DNA from: Omphiscola glabra
Taxonomy: Eukaryota; Mollusca; Gastropoda; Lymnaeidae
NCBI GenBank assembly: GCA_964017045.1
Contig: OZ024794.1
Location: 26,923,427 to 26,987,426 of the forward strand
Length of the DNA: 64,000 bases
Direction: 5' to 3'
Shown: positions 45,230 through 57,965 of the stretch, one piece after another
How positions within the stretch are numbered: the stretch's first letter is position 1
Layout: each line of letters starts with the position of its first letter
Notes under the pieces: model-generated
What the model was told of the DNA's origin: nothing
The model's input: the letters and a program-made list of their open reading frames with translations, nothing else
Database searches by the model: none
Made by a program: the position numbers and the translations under genes

Positions 45230-45770
45230 CTATTTTGTTACTGGCTACTGACGTAGTGGCTACTGACCTTGTAGATACTTGGTTTATGGCTAATTGAGTG
45301 CAGGCTTCTGGGTAAAGGCTATTGAGCTATTGGGCTAAGGGGCTACTGGCTAGTGGGTACTGGCTTAATGGATACTGGCTTAGTGGCTACTGGGCTTATG
45401 GCTACTTAAGTACAGGCTACTGGGTAAAGCTCTAGAGCTACTAGGCTAGTCGCTGCTGGCCTAGTGTATTCTGGGTGTACGTATACTTGAGTACAGGCTA
45501 CTGGGTAAATGCTATTGGGCTGGTCGCTACTTGGGTACATGATAATAGGCCCATGGCTGTGGGATAGTAACCACTGGCTATTGGGTTACTGGGCTACTGG
45601 GCAATTATGTTACTGGCCTAATGCTTCTGGGCTTATGGCTACTTGAGGACAGGCTACTGGGTAAATGCTATTGGGCTGGTCGCTACTTGGGTACATGATA
45701 ATAGGCCCATGGCTGTGGGATAGTAGCCACTGGCTACTGGGCTAACTGCTATCTGGTTATTGGCTACTCG
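45230..45770 (+). repeat. Degenerate GGCTACTGGG repeat with about 160-bp block duplication
   Basis: Short GGCTACTGGGTAAATGC-like units. The block from 45495 (GGCTACTGGGTAAATGCTAT through GATAATAGGCCCATGGCTGT) is repeated nearly exactly from 45650. Confidence 0.9.
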
Positions 45771-48429
45771 TCCTACTCTACAGTGGAGGAGCTGGTAACG
45801 AATACTGAAGCGTTTGAAAGCTCCCAAACAACATTTATCAAAATCGTCCCCGAACCGCATTTTAACGGTTCCCCGAACAACTCCGAACAACTCCGTGATA
45901 TCCTCTTTTGAAAAAAGAAATAAAAAAACAACAAACAAGTGAAACACTATTGATCAAGCTGTGCATGATTATATTCAACTTTCAGATTTATTTATGCTTC
46001 TCTTATTTAGTTCTGTTTGACAAAATCCACGGCCAAATAGTTCTTTTCATAGAGTTTATTCCGATGTTTTCCAGACATCATTTTTGTTTGCTATAGTCGG
46101 GAAATAAACATTGAACTTTTGCTTGCATGATTTTTTTATTTTTTTGAAAGCGTGTGGACAGCTATTTTTATATTTATATCAGACACAACAACTCAAAATC
46201 CACAGATAAGAAGAAAAAAAGATAACTATCTAAATATGGCCGTCATAATGTCCCCTAATGTCCAGTGGGGCCGACCAGTCCCACAACGGAAATGATGTTT
46301 AGGACGACACAATACCAGATTACCATGAACTCTTCCTCCGATATCAACTGCGTATTTATATTCCAATGTCTCCCTTATGGTTCACGTCTTCTGTCTGTTT
46401 CCCTTGCCTGTTTTCTGAGTCTGTTTTCCGTGTCGTTTTTTTTATCATCTTGGCCCACCCTTCTCTATACATATACTCTCTGGAGTGGATAGCGATTCTC
46501 AAACTCCCTCTGCGCATACCCGAATACGACTTCGGTTCTTCAAATGCAACTCCTGCACCAATGTATTTTAAGAGCGTTACGTCCCGTTAGGGATGCTTGC
46601 TATTTAAGAATTTTAAATTGTCCAACAACGACGTAATAAATTCTTTTTATTTCCTAGCCTTTATTTATTAAACGCTCTCTGTGCTAAATCCCTAGGTATA
46701 GATAAAAAAGCTTCCTTTGTCCCATCAGGAAAATACCATAATAAAAAAAAAAAAATTGAAAAAAACACAAAAACCAAACCAAGAAACGAACACGAGAACT
46801 TTTTAAAATGCTAAAATTCAGTATAATTATGAAATGTGTCAGTCTAAGAAGTTTCTCCTAGGTGGTTTTAACAAAATGTGTTATAAGGAGTGATCCCCTG
46901 ATCCTTGATGGCCTTCAGCCCTGTCACATCTGAGCGTGGGTTGTTACAACTCATCTCTCATCGATCTGCACTGGAATGAAAGCATAATGTAGACGCACCA
47001 TTAACCTTACTTTTCTGTACTCGGCTAAAAACAATGTTCAGTGTATGTTAAAGACTTGTATGTGTTTTGTAAATTGCGTGTTGGTTCGGAGAGTATTTGG
47101 GTAGAATGTGCTTTGTATTTTGTGACGTATTTAGCGTAAGGGGAATTGACGTGGCGAGTGTTGCTATGGTGCGGAGATTTCATGAGTTGTTTTATCTTTA
47201 ATAAAGAGAAGTTTCTTCTATGAATCAATGGTTCGTCGAGTAATTGCAACGAAGCTATCGAACCTGGTAACATAATACCAATGATTGCTTTTAAATATCA
47301 TTAAATATTGATGTATTTTGAAATAAACCTTCATTCTCCGTCAAAATAATGCGAAGCTGTAATTACAAGGAAATTCAAGCGTCTCCATGTCCTTTGCCCT
47401 AATCTGTCCCGACAGCAGACTCACTGTTGGAGCCCAATCCTCAGAGAATTAACGCGACGCTTGCGCACAAAGAAAGCGCACGGCAACGGAAAGCAGAATC
47501 GACTCGAATAAAGCTAGGACTCACTCAGCCTACGTGCGGGAAAGCTTTCCAGGTACAAATTTGACTTGCAGGCCGCCTGCCGTACTCACCGTTGAATATA
47601 AGCCCCTGGTCATCTACGCATGCGAAGGACGAGCAGCTGTGAGACCGAGTGAAAGAATCGGGGTCGATAATAAGTCGCGTATATACAAGACATAAACTTC
47701 ATTAAGGAACTCTTTTGGTCAGTAGTTTTTTAAAGAATTCAGTCCATTTGTTTTGTTTTTTTTTAAAATAAGTCACCACCTATTACAAAATAGGAGAAGA
47801 AATGAGAATATTTCTGTTTTTAACTTGTTTAGTAAAACATCTTTTTATATACACTACAGTCCGTATAGCATCTATAGTTAATTTTCTTCAAATTTGTATT
47901 TTAACCTTTATATATATATACATAACATATATATAATGATGTGCCTTAACGCCGCGCAGCAGAAATGTTTTAATAGCTAATTATATAAGGAATGAAGAGA
48001 AAGAAGGGATTCTGAGAACGACAAACAAGATCTCCATTGAAATGTTATCAGGCCAGTTAATACATTGGGTTTCTTTGGCGCCATAACAAAACGTGACCGA
48101 CGGCTCGTCGGTTGGATTCAGACTCGTCTGCTTTCTCAATGGCGTAGGAATTTGTTTAAACGTCCGAGCGTGCCAAGAATGTCGTTGCCATGACCTTCAA
48201 CCAGATCTGTTGCCTGTCGTGACAACCACCAACACCAGCCCCCCCCCCCACACACACACTATTAAACCAACATTCAGCGCAAGTTTCATTACATGAAGTA
48301 CGCGAGGGATGGTGTCATATTTTTTTTTGAAGAGATAAAGAAAGAAGTTGTAAAAAAATATCCTTATGTCATGTTCTCGCTAAGCCCTCACTACATTTCG
48401 CCATAGCACACATAAACGCACAGATTGAA
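45771..48429. other. No gene seen; possible promoter-like GC-richer patch
   Basis: Sequence at 47440-47660 is GC-richer, with several CpG. On the minus strand it shows a donor-like GGTGAGTAC (47590-47598). A first exon on the minus strand is conceivable but not supported. TATA-rich at 47910-47935. Confidence 0.3.
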
Positions 48430-48512
48430 CAAACTCACACACACACATACACACCGGAAACCGACACACACGCACAAACATACACACCGGACACCGACAC
48501 ACACGCACAACA
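48430..48512 (+). repeat. CA-rich tandem repeat
   Basis: ACACACACGCACAAACATAC and ACACACCGGACACCGAC recur twice. Confidence 0.85.
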
Positions 48513-49074
48513 ATGGCCCATTTACTACTCTCTTACTCAGGGCTCACAATTCCATTCAAATAATTTGACGACCTGTTCAGACCTGTCGTAGCTCCACGAC
48601 TGACAGATCCAATAGTCGTTGCGTCTAAAGCAGTGACTCTCTTGATATTTCATAACTCGACCATTTGACAGATCCAATAGTTGGTAGGTCAAAAGCAGTG
48701 GTTCTCAAAGGTACTCTCACTTTACACGCATTATCAAATAACACGCTGTAAAATCGTAGAGTTTGGAATGCCAGATTTCTTTTCAGAAAAACGAAATGAA
48801 TATTTCAAACCTCATCTAAAAATAATAAAATAACTCACTGTTTTTATATATTTAAAAATATGAACAAAAAATGAACCCAAAGTTTGCCAGAGGCCACTTT
48901 CCCCAAAATTGCTATAATTAACGTCTCTAATATAGCGTAGGATTCCACCTTATAGCCTACTTTGATTTGTCTGTACGACTGAGGGTCTAGGTCCTAGTAG
49001 GTCCTACTAGGTCCTTCCACAAAAAACAGCAGCAGAGAACTAGAAACTCTCCCTATAAGTCCTAAAGAGTTCTT

Positions 49075-49388
49075 TAACTAGAACGTTGAGACTTGATTCT
49101 AACATACACACATCCTTAACTAGAACGTTGAGCCTAGATTCTAACATACATGCATCCTTAACTAGGATTTTGAGCCTAGATTTTAACATACATATATCCT
49201 TAACTAGAACGTTGAGCCTAGATTCTAACATACATACATACATCCTTAACTAGGATGTTGAGCCTAGATTCTAACATACACATACATCCTTAACTAGAAC
49301 GTTGAGCCTAGATTCTAACATACACATACATCCTTTACTAGAACGTTGAGCATAGATTCTAACATACATACATCCTTAACTAGTACTG
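49075..49388 (+). repeat. About 42-46 bp minisatellite, 7 copies
   Basis: Unit CTTAACTAGAACGTTGAGCC then TAGATTCTAACATACATACATC. The variable CATA tail changes the period. Confidence 0.93.
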
Positions 49389-50479
49389 CGGTCCTTTGTC
49401 CTAATACCCAAATATCCGTAAAGTGTATCTACGACCGGGTCTCAGGATCCTACTGAATGGACCTTGAAGATCCAACGCAGATATCCCTCCAAAGTCTTTT
49501 GGTGCAATCCCGTGTCTCTTGTTCATTCGGTGTCTGCGAACACAATATCCACGCACCAGTTTGAGAAACCTTGGCGTAAATTGATTACAGTCCGGGCTGG
49601 TGTTGAAAAACCAAAAAATGGGGACCTGGGAGCTGTCGAGTATGTCAGACCCTTAACACGAGGAGAGGTCCAGGGACATAGACAACAAGAGGACGTAATG
49701 AAACTATTGTCATTCAAACAGCAACCCCTGAGGAATTGATTTTTTTTCTTCATTTAGTGCGCTATAAGCAAGCCGTGATAACGACGCGGCCTTGCTAATC
49801 AAAACGTTTTGTAAATCGGTCGACTCGAACTTACTTTTATTTCCATTATGGCAAATGTATGATTTTATTTTTTTTTTTTGGGGGGGGGGGGGGGTCCAGG
49901 GTGAGTTGTTTCTTAGTAAGATGAGTTAAAATCATTCAGGGAGCTGACTACAGATCCAAAGAAACATCATATAGAAGTAAATCAAAGTTTGCCTCAATTA
50001 ATTTGAGATAAATGTTACCAAATGTAATCGGATCCATAAATATCATTACTATTGTGATTGCAGTCAGACATCTGTGTGCACTGCATTGTATAGGATCGCG
50101 TGGAAAAAAAGGTTGGGGGGGGGGGATCCAGTGTCTACTTGTTAAAGCAGGCTGGACCTTGAGATTCCAAATAAAGGGATGCATTTTTTTTTAAAAAATA
50201 CCATAGTAGATTGCCCCCCAACACACATACTTTTTGTGTTTTAGTATGATTTTGTTCCACGTCTATTGCCCTTGACCTACTGCTAGTGTAAGTCGCTCAA
50301 CATTTTTATAAAATGTATTGCAATAAAACCCTTAACCAAAAGGCCGTGAGTGAAAAAACTTTTAAAATCTTTGTCTAAGACTATAGCAGATATGTAACTG
50401 ATTGGCCAAGATCGAACCACGTGATGGAGGTCTGCCAATGACAAATAAATTTTCCCATTCTTTATATATACCATACCAG
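49389..50479. other. No firm gene; one unrecognised frame
   Basis: A frame of about 100 codons ending at 49739 contains EKPWRKLITVRAGVEK and EYVRPLTRGEVQGH. It has no recognisable domain and no good acceptor, so it is left unassigned. G runs lie at 49881-49894 and 50116-50125. Confidence 0.3.
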
Positions 50480-50790
50480 GAATTGTTTATGCTATATAAG
50501 GATCCCACGCTAGTAGCAGCCAAATTAAAAAGGGTTGGCTACGCTGGGCCGGGCACTTGGAGAGAATGTCAAATGACGGAGGAGTGAAGCGTGTGCATCA
50601 CCAAAAACCCCGGAGGAAAATGGCTCAAAGGCAGACCTAGACTTAGATGGATGGATGATGTGGGAAAAGATCTACAGCAGCTTGGAATCTTAGCATGAAA
50701 AAAAAAAAGGAACGGTTAGGTCTGAGTGGAAGGATGTTGTGCGGTATGCCAAAGCCTTACATGCACTGTAGCGCCACATAGGTGGATGAT
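50480..50790 (+). pseudogene. RTE-like LINE 3' end remnant
   Basis: Reading with frame changes gives ELFMLYKDPTLVAA, then IKKGWLRWAGHLERMSNDGG and HHQKP, and further on RPRLRWMDDVGKDLQQLGIL, followed by a poly(A) stretch at 50698-50708 and the tail phrase CATGCACTGTAGCGCCACAT. This is the classic ending of RTE-like LINE ORFs (RWAGHL-x-RM, GRP-x-x-RW-x-DD). Stops and shifts mark it as dead. Confidence 0.8.
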
Positions 50791-51255
50791 CATATTATAC
50801 TATGGCTCAGCTCAGAGAAGTTCTTTTTATGCTCATCTCGATCGAGGGTAGCTGGAGTGAAACGTAAAACGAGCAGAATTATAGACTTAGTAAGTTGTAG
50901 CCAGTTGATTTTCGTTTTAGTTTATTACAATTTTTTATTTCTTTGACTTTAAGTTATGTTTTCATCATGTCGATCTCTGATCGATCTTGTAGAATTCAAT
51001 AAGTATGACCATTCTCTTCTTTTTTTTTTTTTTTTTTGGTTTTTATATCTTGTCATTTTACTCAATGTTCGCCACACTTCTCCAATTCAGGACACGTGGT
51101 GGCCATTTTGAGATTTTAGTTATCTTAGAACTTCATCCCATCTTAAGGATGTTGAGATAGCTTTTAGATATTTATCCCACTCACTTTATTTAGTCGGGAT
51201 ACACTTATACAATATCTGTTTTCTGGTATTACAATTAATTTGTGTTGTTTTAAGG
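50791..51255. other. No gene seen
   Basis: AT-rich, with a 17-T run at 51019-51036. Would be intronic if the exon pair downstream is real. Confidence 0.4.
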
Positions 51256-51583
51256 ATATCCTTTTACCCAACGTCGACGCAAGCCACACAAGCTCGAGCC
51301 GACCACGGTGAGGACAAACAGTGTTATTGTTAAATTAGGTGTTAATGAGCAAGATTATGCCCCTTCAACGCCTCGATCTGAATGCGTTGTGTGAGAAAAG
51401 GACATGATAGCGTATGACTGTTGGAAATTTTGCCCCTTTCTTTTTATTTTCTTACATTAATTCACATATAGTCTGGTTGTTATATGGCTTGGTTGTCATT
51501 TTTCCTGTTTGTCATTTAGCATGGTTGTTTTATTGCAGGAAACCATCTCCCCTTAGAAGCTGGATGGAGGATAAGCCTGAGGC
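51256..51583 (+). other. Candidate last two coding exons of an unknown gene
   Basis: Segment 51256-51308 follows TTGTTTTAAG and ends at donor GTGAGG. Segment from 51539 follows TTTTATTGCAG. Joining them keeps one frame open: DILLPNVDASHTSSSRP, then RKPSPLRSWMEDKPEA and a TGA at 51581-51583. A second donor, GTGAGT, lies at 51636, so the last segment might itself be an internal exon. The peptide is hydrophilic and serine/proline-rich, typical of disordered C-termini, and matches no family I know. The splice sites and open frame are seen; a gene is inference. Confidence 0.3.
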
Positions 51584-53154
51584 CTGATTCCGAAGAGTCA
51601 CCCAGCGATATGCATCCATAATAATATATCAAATCGTGAGTCTGCGTCACCAAGGACTGCGAGTTTCAAGGACTCTACCTCCACGAAACACCTCTCGGAA
51701 GTCTTTTCCACAAAGTACAGCTGGAAAGACTACTTCAGCGCGTACAGCTTGGATGTTCACTTGCTTTCCGCCCCGACAACCCGCAATGACAGGGCCGTGG
51801 GATCTACTTCGCACCAAGATGTGACCTCACAAATTGATAGATCTCCTACGATCTTCAGTAAATGCAATATTATAAGATTAGCTGTAAAAGGTCAGAATAT
51901 ATTTGTCTGATCACAAAGCAACGACTTATGATGATAAATACGGTTATAAGGGAGGCCAATGTCCATAGTCATTTGATCCCAGAACGAGAAGTTATACGCA
52001 AAGGCTGATCTAAGCCTTTCCAATAAGCAATTCATTTTCATACTTTTGATATCATTATTCTTATGATTTTGGGGGGGGGGGGGGGGGGGGTAGTATTTGA
52101 ATGTAAATAGTTTTATTTTCTTTAATAAAATTGGTTATAGACTTCTTTTTCATGACCTATAAGAATATATTTTTTTTTAAAAATTGACTTTATAATTAAA
52201 ACCGCTAGACACGTGCATAACTCATTTCACGACACTGCTTCGCGAAAGGGCAGACATGCGCGTAAGAGCAGATGCGTTTACATCAATTTAAGCGCGTAAT
52301 ACGTAGTTAGGAGGTGGGGGTGCAACTACTTGACTGCTACGTTTTCTAAAATCAATATATTTCTTCGAAACATGCAAGAGCGCCTTAAAAATATTCAAAT
52401 AACTGCTGAGTAATTTTTGAAAAAACATGTCGATGGCATTTCCAAAACACTGGAATTATTATTATCGTTTTGTTTATACAAATATTTTAAAAACAAAAAA
52501 AGCATTGATTATATAACAGGTCCGCTGAGCTTTTACAAAAATAATAGTTATTTTACAGGTTGTCCAATATTCTTTAACGTGCGACAGTTTATACCAGCTA
52601 TCACTGACCTCATTCTTTCAAAAAATAAAAAAAAATATCCTGGCAACTGAAAAGGAAGAAAGCCGCCATGGGAATTCTATATTAAAGTACTGTAATAGAT
52701 AAAGTTTATTGCCGACTTCATGGTAGATTAGACTCAAGGCCGCGTGTACTGTAAACAAATAACAATTAAGCCTCAACTATAGTACACGTGTACGGAATCG
52801 CACTCTTCGTCACACGAATGAATTATTTTTTTTTGGGGGGGGGGGGCGACATTGTTTGCATAAACCAAGCCACAGTGACATCCGCCATATCTGAAGCAAA
52901 GGCTCCGCCATTTAATTTTGTGAACAATTTGCAAGAGGAACACAACCAACCAAAGACAAGTCAGCTACAGACACTAGGATAGACCACGGGAAAACAAATT
53001 GAGAACTCCGTTACACCAAAAAAAAAAAAAAAGAAAGAAAGAATTTTAACGAACTAAGAAAAACTCAGACAAATGTTTTAAAGTCATAAAACAATATTTA
53101 CGATGCAATCAAAATAAATTTCCATTTATTTGCATCAATACGAGCATACAATAT
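51584..53154. other. No gene seen; 20-G tract
   Basis: A run of 20 G lies at 52071-52090. A 109-codon frame covering about 51584-51910 has no initiating ATG near its start and no recognised domain. Otherwise AT-rich. Confidence 0.4.
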
Positions 53155-53243
53155 TATCTTATCTCATCTTATCTTATGCTATCTTAACTTATCGTATATT
53201 ATACTATCTTATTTAATAGTATTTTATCTTATCTTATCTTTAC
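53155..53243 (+). repeat. TTATC-like microsatellite
   Basis: Repeats of ATCTTATCTT with variants, immediately before the solo LTR. Confidence 0.85.
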
Positions 53244-53248
53244 TTGGA

Positions 53249-53859
53249 TGTTATGACGGATGACTTATTTTGATTCACGATTAGCCCGTCTTCCACGTGC
53301 ATGACATCTTTTCAGTCAAAGCCGTGTTGTGGGCGGCTAGAAAAATACCCCTTTGTTGACATTTATGTTTTCTATCGTCCGTTTCTGTCGAACATGATAG
53401 AATGATCTAGAGAATGCGCGAAGCAGTAAGACTGCGTATTCCATTTCCAGAATGATCACCTGAAACTGGGTATAAAAGGGATGAGAAGAAATGACGATGG
53501 AGAGATATTTTCCTTTCCTTGATTATGAGATGTGCTCTGTGTCATTATTCAGTACTTTGTTGTGTGTAGAGATTTTTATTTCCTCGTACAATTTTGTGTT
53601 CATTGTATTTTTATATACAGTACCGGTACCAGCAAATCTGTAAGTTTATAACTTTAATCATATTTCTCTTGCTGTTATTATTTAATTGAAGTTCACAAAT
53701 TAAAAAGTTATTCATTGTAATTAGCTCTGGCCTTAATTGTCGTTTTATTTGTTATTATTTTTAAACTTTGGGTATCGTTCTTTATTATGGACTATTTTTA
53801 GAACGAGCCATAGACTAAAATTAAGAGATTAAATTCTCCATTTATAACGGTCCGTAATA
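53249..53859 (+). mobile_element. Solo LTR (retrotransposon), copy 2
   Basis: 611 bp from TGTTATGACGGATGAC to GGTCCGTAATA with a perfect 5-bp duplication, TTGGA, at 53244-53248 and 53860-53864. TATAAAA lies at 53471-53477. Near-identical blocks shared with 27191-27792 include ACAGTACCGGTACCAGCAAA. The 5-bp duplication and the TG start fit retroviral-type integration. No internal region is attached. Confidence 0.85.
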
Positions 53860-54033
53860 TTGGATGATACATAAATTACATGATACATATGATACATAAA
53901 TGTTAACGTTAGCTTGAAACATCGCCGCAAACATTTATGTCAGATCAAATTTAGTTTTATTAAAGAAATTTTTTTCTAAAAAGTAATTTTTTGGTAGCAC
54001 CTGTAAAAGGGTGGGTCGCAGTGATAAGCTCTC

Positions 54034-54140
54034 GGCTTACCGGAAATTTGACCGAAAGAAATTTCGTCGACGGAAAATTGATCGAACGGAAATTTGATCG
54101 AACTGAAATTTGGTCGAATCTTTTTGTCAGTTCACACGTT
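54034..54140 (+). repeat. Relative of the 16.6-kb hairpin element
   Basis: TTACCGGAAATTTGACCG and AAAGAAATTTCGTCGACGG, then repeating GGAAATTTGATCGAAC units, echo the hairpin region at 16600-16672, which also begins TTACCGGAAAA. Here the arms do not form one long perfect hairpin. Confidence 0.65.
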
Positions 54141-55882
54141 AAAATTTTCGTGAAATTTCTTTTTGAACGCAATAAACTATACAGTAAAACATAATATATA
54201 AATCGTAAGATTACATTTGATATATTGCGTACCTCTTCACCCGCAGAAACATTTGAGCAATGTCAACCCTTAAAGTTCCACTACAGCACAACACAGTGTC
54301 CCTCCCAATGTTACAAAAGAAAACGTTAGAGACATCTGCTGAATAAAGATCCCTTACACATACAAAAATTGATTACGACAAAGTCGTATTATTGCTTCCA
54401 CCACTAATGCAATTCCTGATTTTAAAAAAAAAATCCAGCTCCTGTTCTAAACGCCACTGTCCCACAAGCCCCCCCCCCTGCTCCCCCCCCCCCAATACAT
54501 CTCGTCTCCAAAAAACAGGATGTTCATGTGGCGCCTGCTGTGACGTAAACTAATCCTTCGCGATTCCGTGATGTTAACCCTTTGCATACGGCTTCTGGAC
54601 TTAACCTTGAGATTTGACCTCACATCCCCGACCTGTTGCACTTAAAATCATTTTTTTATTACTAAGTTTTTCTCCTCAATAACTGAATACAAATCCACTT
54701 TTTAAAAAGCATTTATTACTTGTTGGGAGAGGGAGAGGAAATGGAAAAAAAGAGAAGAAGAAATGAGAAATGCAAATGATGTCATGAATCTTATTAAGGT
54801 TATCTGCTTGAAGTCAAGGGCAGAATGAAAGATATGCACTGTGTTGGTTTATAACAAAGCTGACAGATTTCAAAATAAAATGCTGAGTTTTGTTCTGCAT
54901 TTGGGATAATAAGAATTTAACGAGAAGAGAAAATATTTTTCAAAAAAAAGTTAAAAAATAAAATTTATAGAACTAGGGGAGGTAGTTTGTGAATATGAGT
55001 TGACATTGAAACCCTTGAAATGACATAAATCCTTGGAAATTTATGACATACATTTTCAGAAAACCTCCCGATCTTTGCAAATTTCTCCAAGAGTTGACAC
55101 CAATCATTTCATCGGTGACTTGTGATGTAAAATGTGGATTTAAAATTGATTTTATAAAAACAACCAAAAAAATTATTAATTAGATTTCTTTTTCTGTATG
55201 CGCTGTCAAGTTTCGCGTGGGATGGCACTGCCATTGAGGTTTCCTATTTTATACATATGGGTTAAAATGACGTAATCAAAGATGGATTGGGTAATGTATT
55301 CAGTGTGTCTGCAGTGTCTGGAAAAGTTAACGATCGGTAATCTAGCTTCAAGCTTAAAAATCCCACTACAACCATTACCTAACATGTCAAGGGTAAATCT
55401 TCTTCTTGGATGGTTTTACGATAAAGAAAAAAAAAGTTTTTAATTTTATTTGTTAAACTGAACACATTTTAATATTTTTTTAAAGACCTTGACCCCAATG
55501 GACGACACACAGGCCACCTCTCCTCGACCACCCCCCTCCTCTATGCCCATCCCAAGTCGCCACTATCCTGAGTTCACCACCCTGGTATTAAATCAGTCAC
55601 TTGAAGCTCGTCTTTGACAATCGTTATTTACCCAGCCCCAGCAGAGACAGCTCAAAATCGAATGGAAGCCAAAAGGGAGCATCTCAGCGCCACCGGTGTC
55701 GATGGCCCTTTGGCAGACGTGAAGTATTTCATGAATGAACCGATGCAAGCGTCCTCAAATTGTTCTGGCATGCCTTAACCAGGATCAGGGCAATTTTCTG
55801 TAACGTCTTCTTCTGGTGTGCGTTTTGGAAACTTCAGACATATGACTTTAAGAGATCGTAACTTTGTGTGATAAATTATTCC
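54141..55882. other. No gene seen; poly(C) tracts
   Basis: C runs lie at 54470-54478 and 54484-54493. The stretch at 55490-55790 is GC-richer but yields no recognised protein. Confidence 0.4.
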
Positions 55883-56226
55883 AGTACTCAACTATATATC
55901 ATCTCTTGGCCAATAGTCGAATATATATCATCTCTGGCCAATAATCGACGATATATCATCTCTTAGCCAGTAATCGACTAAATATCATCTCTTGGCCAGT
56001 AATCGACTATATATCATCTCTTGGCCAGTAATCGACGATATATCATCTCTTGGCCAGCAATCGACTATATTTCATCTCTTGGCCAGTAATCGACTGTATA
56101 TCATCTCTTGGCCAGTAATCGACTATATATAATCTATTGGCCAGTAATCGACTACTATCATCTCTTGGCCAGTAATCGTCTATATATCATTTCTGTCCAG
56201 TAATCGATTATATATCATCTCGTGGC
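55883..56226 (+). repeat. 27-bp minisatellite, about 12 copies
   Basis: Unit TATATCATCTCTTGGCCAGT plus AATCGAC. Confidence 0.95.
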
Positions 56227-56250
56227 CTTTTTAAAATATTAATCCTGTTT

Positions 56251-56386
56251 CGTACACTATCTTTACTGAGAATTATGTTACATGACTTATGGATCTGACA
56301 GTTTCGTCACTTTATCACAAATTAAATGTTGTATGTGTCGAACGACTGACATAGTAGTTATGTAAATTACTTATGTATTACGTTTA
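56251..56386 (+). repeat. Dispersed repeat, copy 1 (pair with 58553-58680)
   Basis: ACATGACTTATGGATCTGAC and ATTAAATGTTGTATGTGTC match 58581-58640 with moderate divergence, in the same orientation. Confidence 0.75.
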
Positions 56387-56599
56387 AAAAAATTAATCTG
56401 AGTTTGAAATCCGTACGATGGCGTGAGTTCTAATTTATTTCAAAATTCAATACAGAAGCGATAATGCGATACAATTCACGTCTCCTGTACCAGCTCCTCT
56501 AATAAATCATACTACTCAGATTCTAACTCCAATATCCCCCATCACTCTGGTGAAATTACCCGTTTGGTTGGTGGTGTGTTAAAGGCTGTTCAAAAGCAA

Positions 56600-57083
56600 T
56601 GATGTATGTGTGTGGATGATGAAAGATTTGGTCTCAGCAAAGATGTCTGAGAGTGGCCTATGAAAGATCTCGTCTCAGCAAATATGTGTGTGAGTGGCCG
56701 ATGAAAGACCTCGTCTCAGCAAAGATGTGTGTGAGTGGCCGATGAAAGATCTCGTCTCAGCAAAGATGTCTGTGAGTGGCCGATGAAACATTTGGTCTCA
56801 GCAAAGATGTCTGTGAGTGGCCGATGAAAGATCTCGTGTCAGCAAAGATGACTGTGAGTGGCCGATGAAAGATCTCGTTTCAGCAAAGATGTATGTGAGT
56901 GGGCGATGAAAGATCTCGTCTCAGCAAAGTTGTCTGTGAGTGGCCGATGAAAGATCTCGTCTCAGCAAAGATGTCTGTGAGTGGCCGATGAAAGATCTCT
57001 TCTCAGCAACGATGTATGTGAGTGACCGATGAAAGATTTGGTCTCAGCAAACATGTATGTGAGTGGGCGATGAAAGATCTCGC
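56600..57083 (+). repeat. 41-bp minisatellite, about 12 copies
   Basis: Unit GATGAAAGATCTCGTCTCAG then CAAAGATGTCTGTGAGTGGCC. Confidence 0.95.
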
Positions 57084-57668
57084 CTCGTTGCACAGCGCCA
57101 TTGAAGTTAGATCCACATCTTCCAAGACACATCTTAAAATAGATTAATGGTAAACAGAGAGGAAGTTTGAGATACGCTGACCTGGTTGAAGTCCACCACT
57201 CTATGGAAGGGTACATGGAGCTGGGTGTAGGGGCGAAGGGGATTTGGTTGGTGAGTGTGTCTGGGGGGTGTTCGATTTAATGTCAAGAAACGAATGGGTT
57301 TAAATGGGGGGGGGGGACCGATGAGATAATCTGATCGTCCATTGGACATCAAATAAATATCATTGATATAGGACAAGATAGATCCCAGGGAATTAGATAC
57401 CCGGAAACGTATACCTTTATCGATGAATTTTCACAAGCTTATTTCCCACGTGATTCTGTGCTGCTGAGAATGTTGGTGAAATGTCTGTATTTATTCAGTT
57501 GTGAATGGCATTTTTGACAAAAAAATCGTTATAGAAGTTTCATTCTCTGCAGACTTAGAATAAGCGCGTTAGTGTTTTAATTCATTTGTTGTGTTTGTCT
57601 AAAATTGGCACTTAATGCCACAAAGTTGGTCGGATTCTTACTGAACCCATTGTTAAATGCGTGTAGCT
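57084..57668. other. No gene seen
   Basis: A G run lies near 57307. No recognisable gene. Confidence 0.4.
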
Positions 57669-57867
57669 TAGCGGTTCTCAACCTGTGGGTCGCGACCCCT
57701 TTTTGGGGGTCGATTGACCCTTTCACATGTGTTGCCTAAGATCATCGGAAAACACATATACTCTACAGTTATGAAGTAGCAAAAAAATAAGTTTGTGGTT
57801 GGGGGGTCGCCACATTATGATGAACTGAAATAAAGGGTCGCGGCATTGGGAAGGTTGAGAACCACTG
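57669..57867 (+). mobile_element. SPIN-like hAT MITE, copy 4
   Basis: 199 bp from TAGCGGTTCTCAACCTGTGG (first base mutated) to GGTTGAGAACCACTG. Flanks GTGTAGCT and GGGTAGTT match at six of eight. Contains CCTAAGATCATCGGAAAACA and GTTATGAAGTAGC. Confidence 0.93.
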
Positions 57868-57965
57868 GGGTAGTTGGACGGGGAAATCATTGCACTTCAT
57901 CCTTATAAAAAGTTCACTACATGGGAACTTCAGGTTTAAAACAGTTGCAATTGAAGACTTAGTTA

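Noticed and set aside
47590..47660. First exon and promoter of a minus-strand gene
   Set aside because: Only a donor-like GGTGAGTAC and a slightly CpG-richer patch. No TATA/Inr pairing or coding frame to support it.
48700..48760. Sixth SPIN copy (CAGTGGTTCTCAAAGG)
   Set aside because: Only the first 14 or so bases match, the following sequence is unrelated and no far end or duplication was found.
49440..49739. Unrecognised frame of about 100 codons with a protein-like composition
   Set aside because: No homology recognised, no good acceptor or start. Kept only as a note in the region entry.
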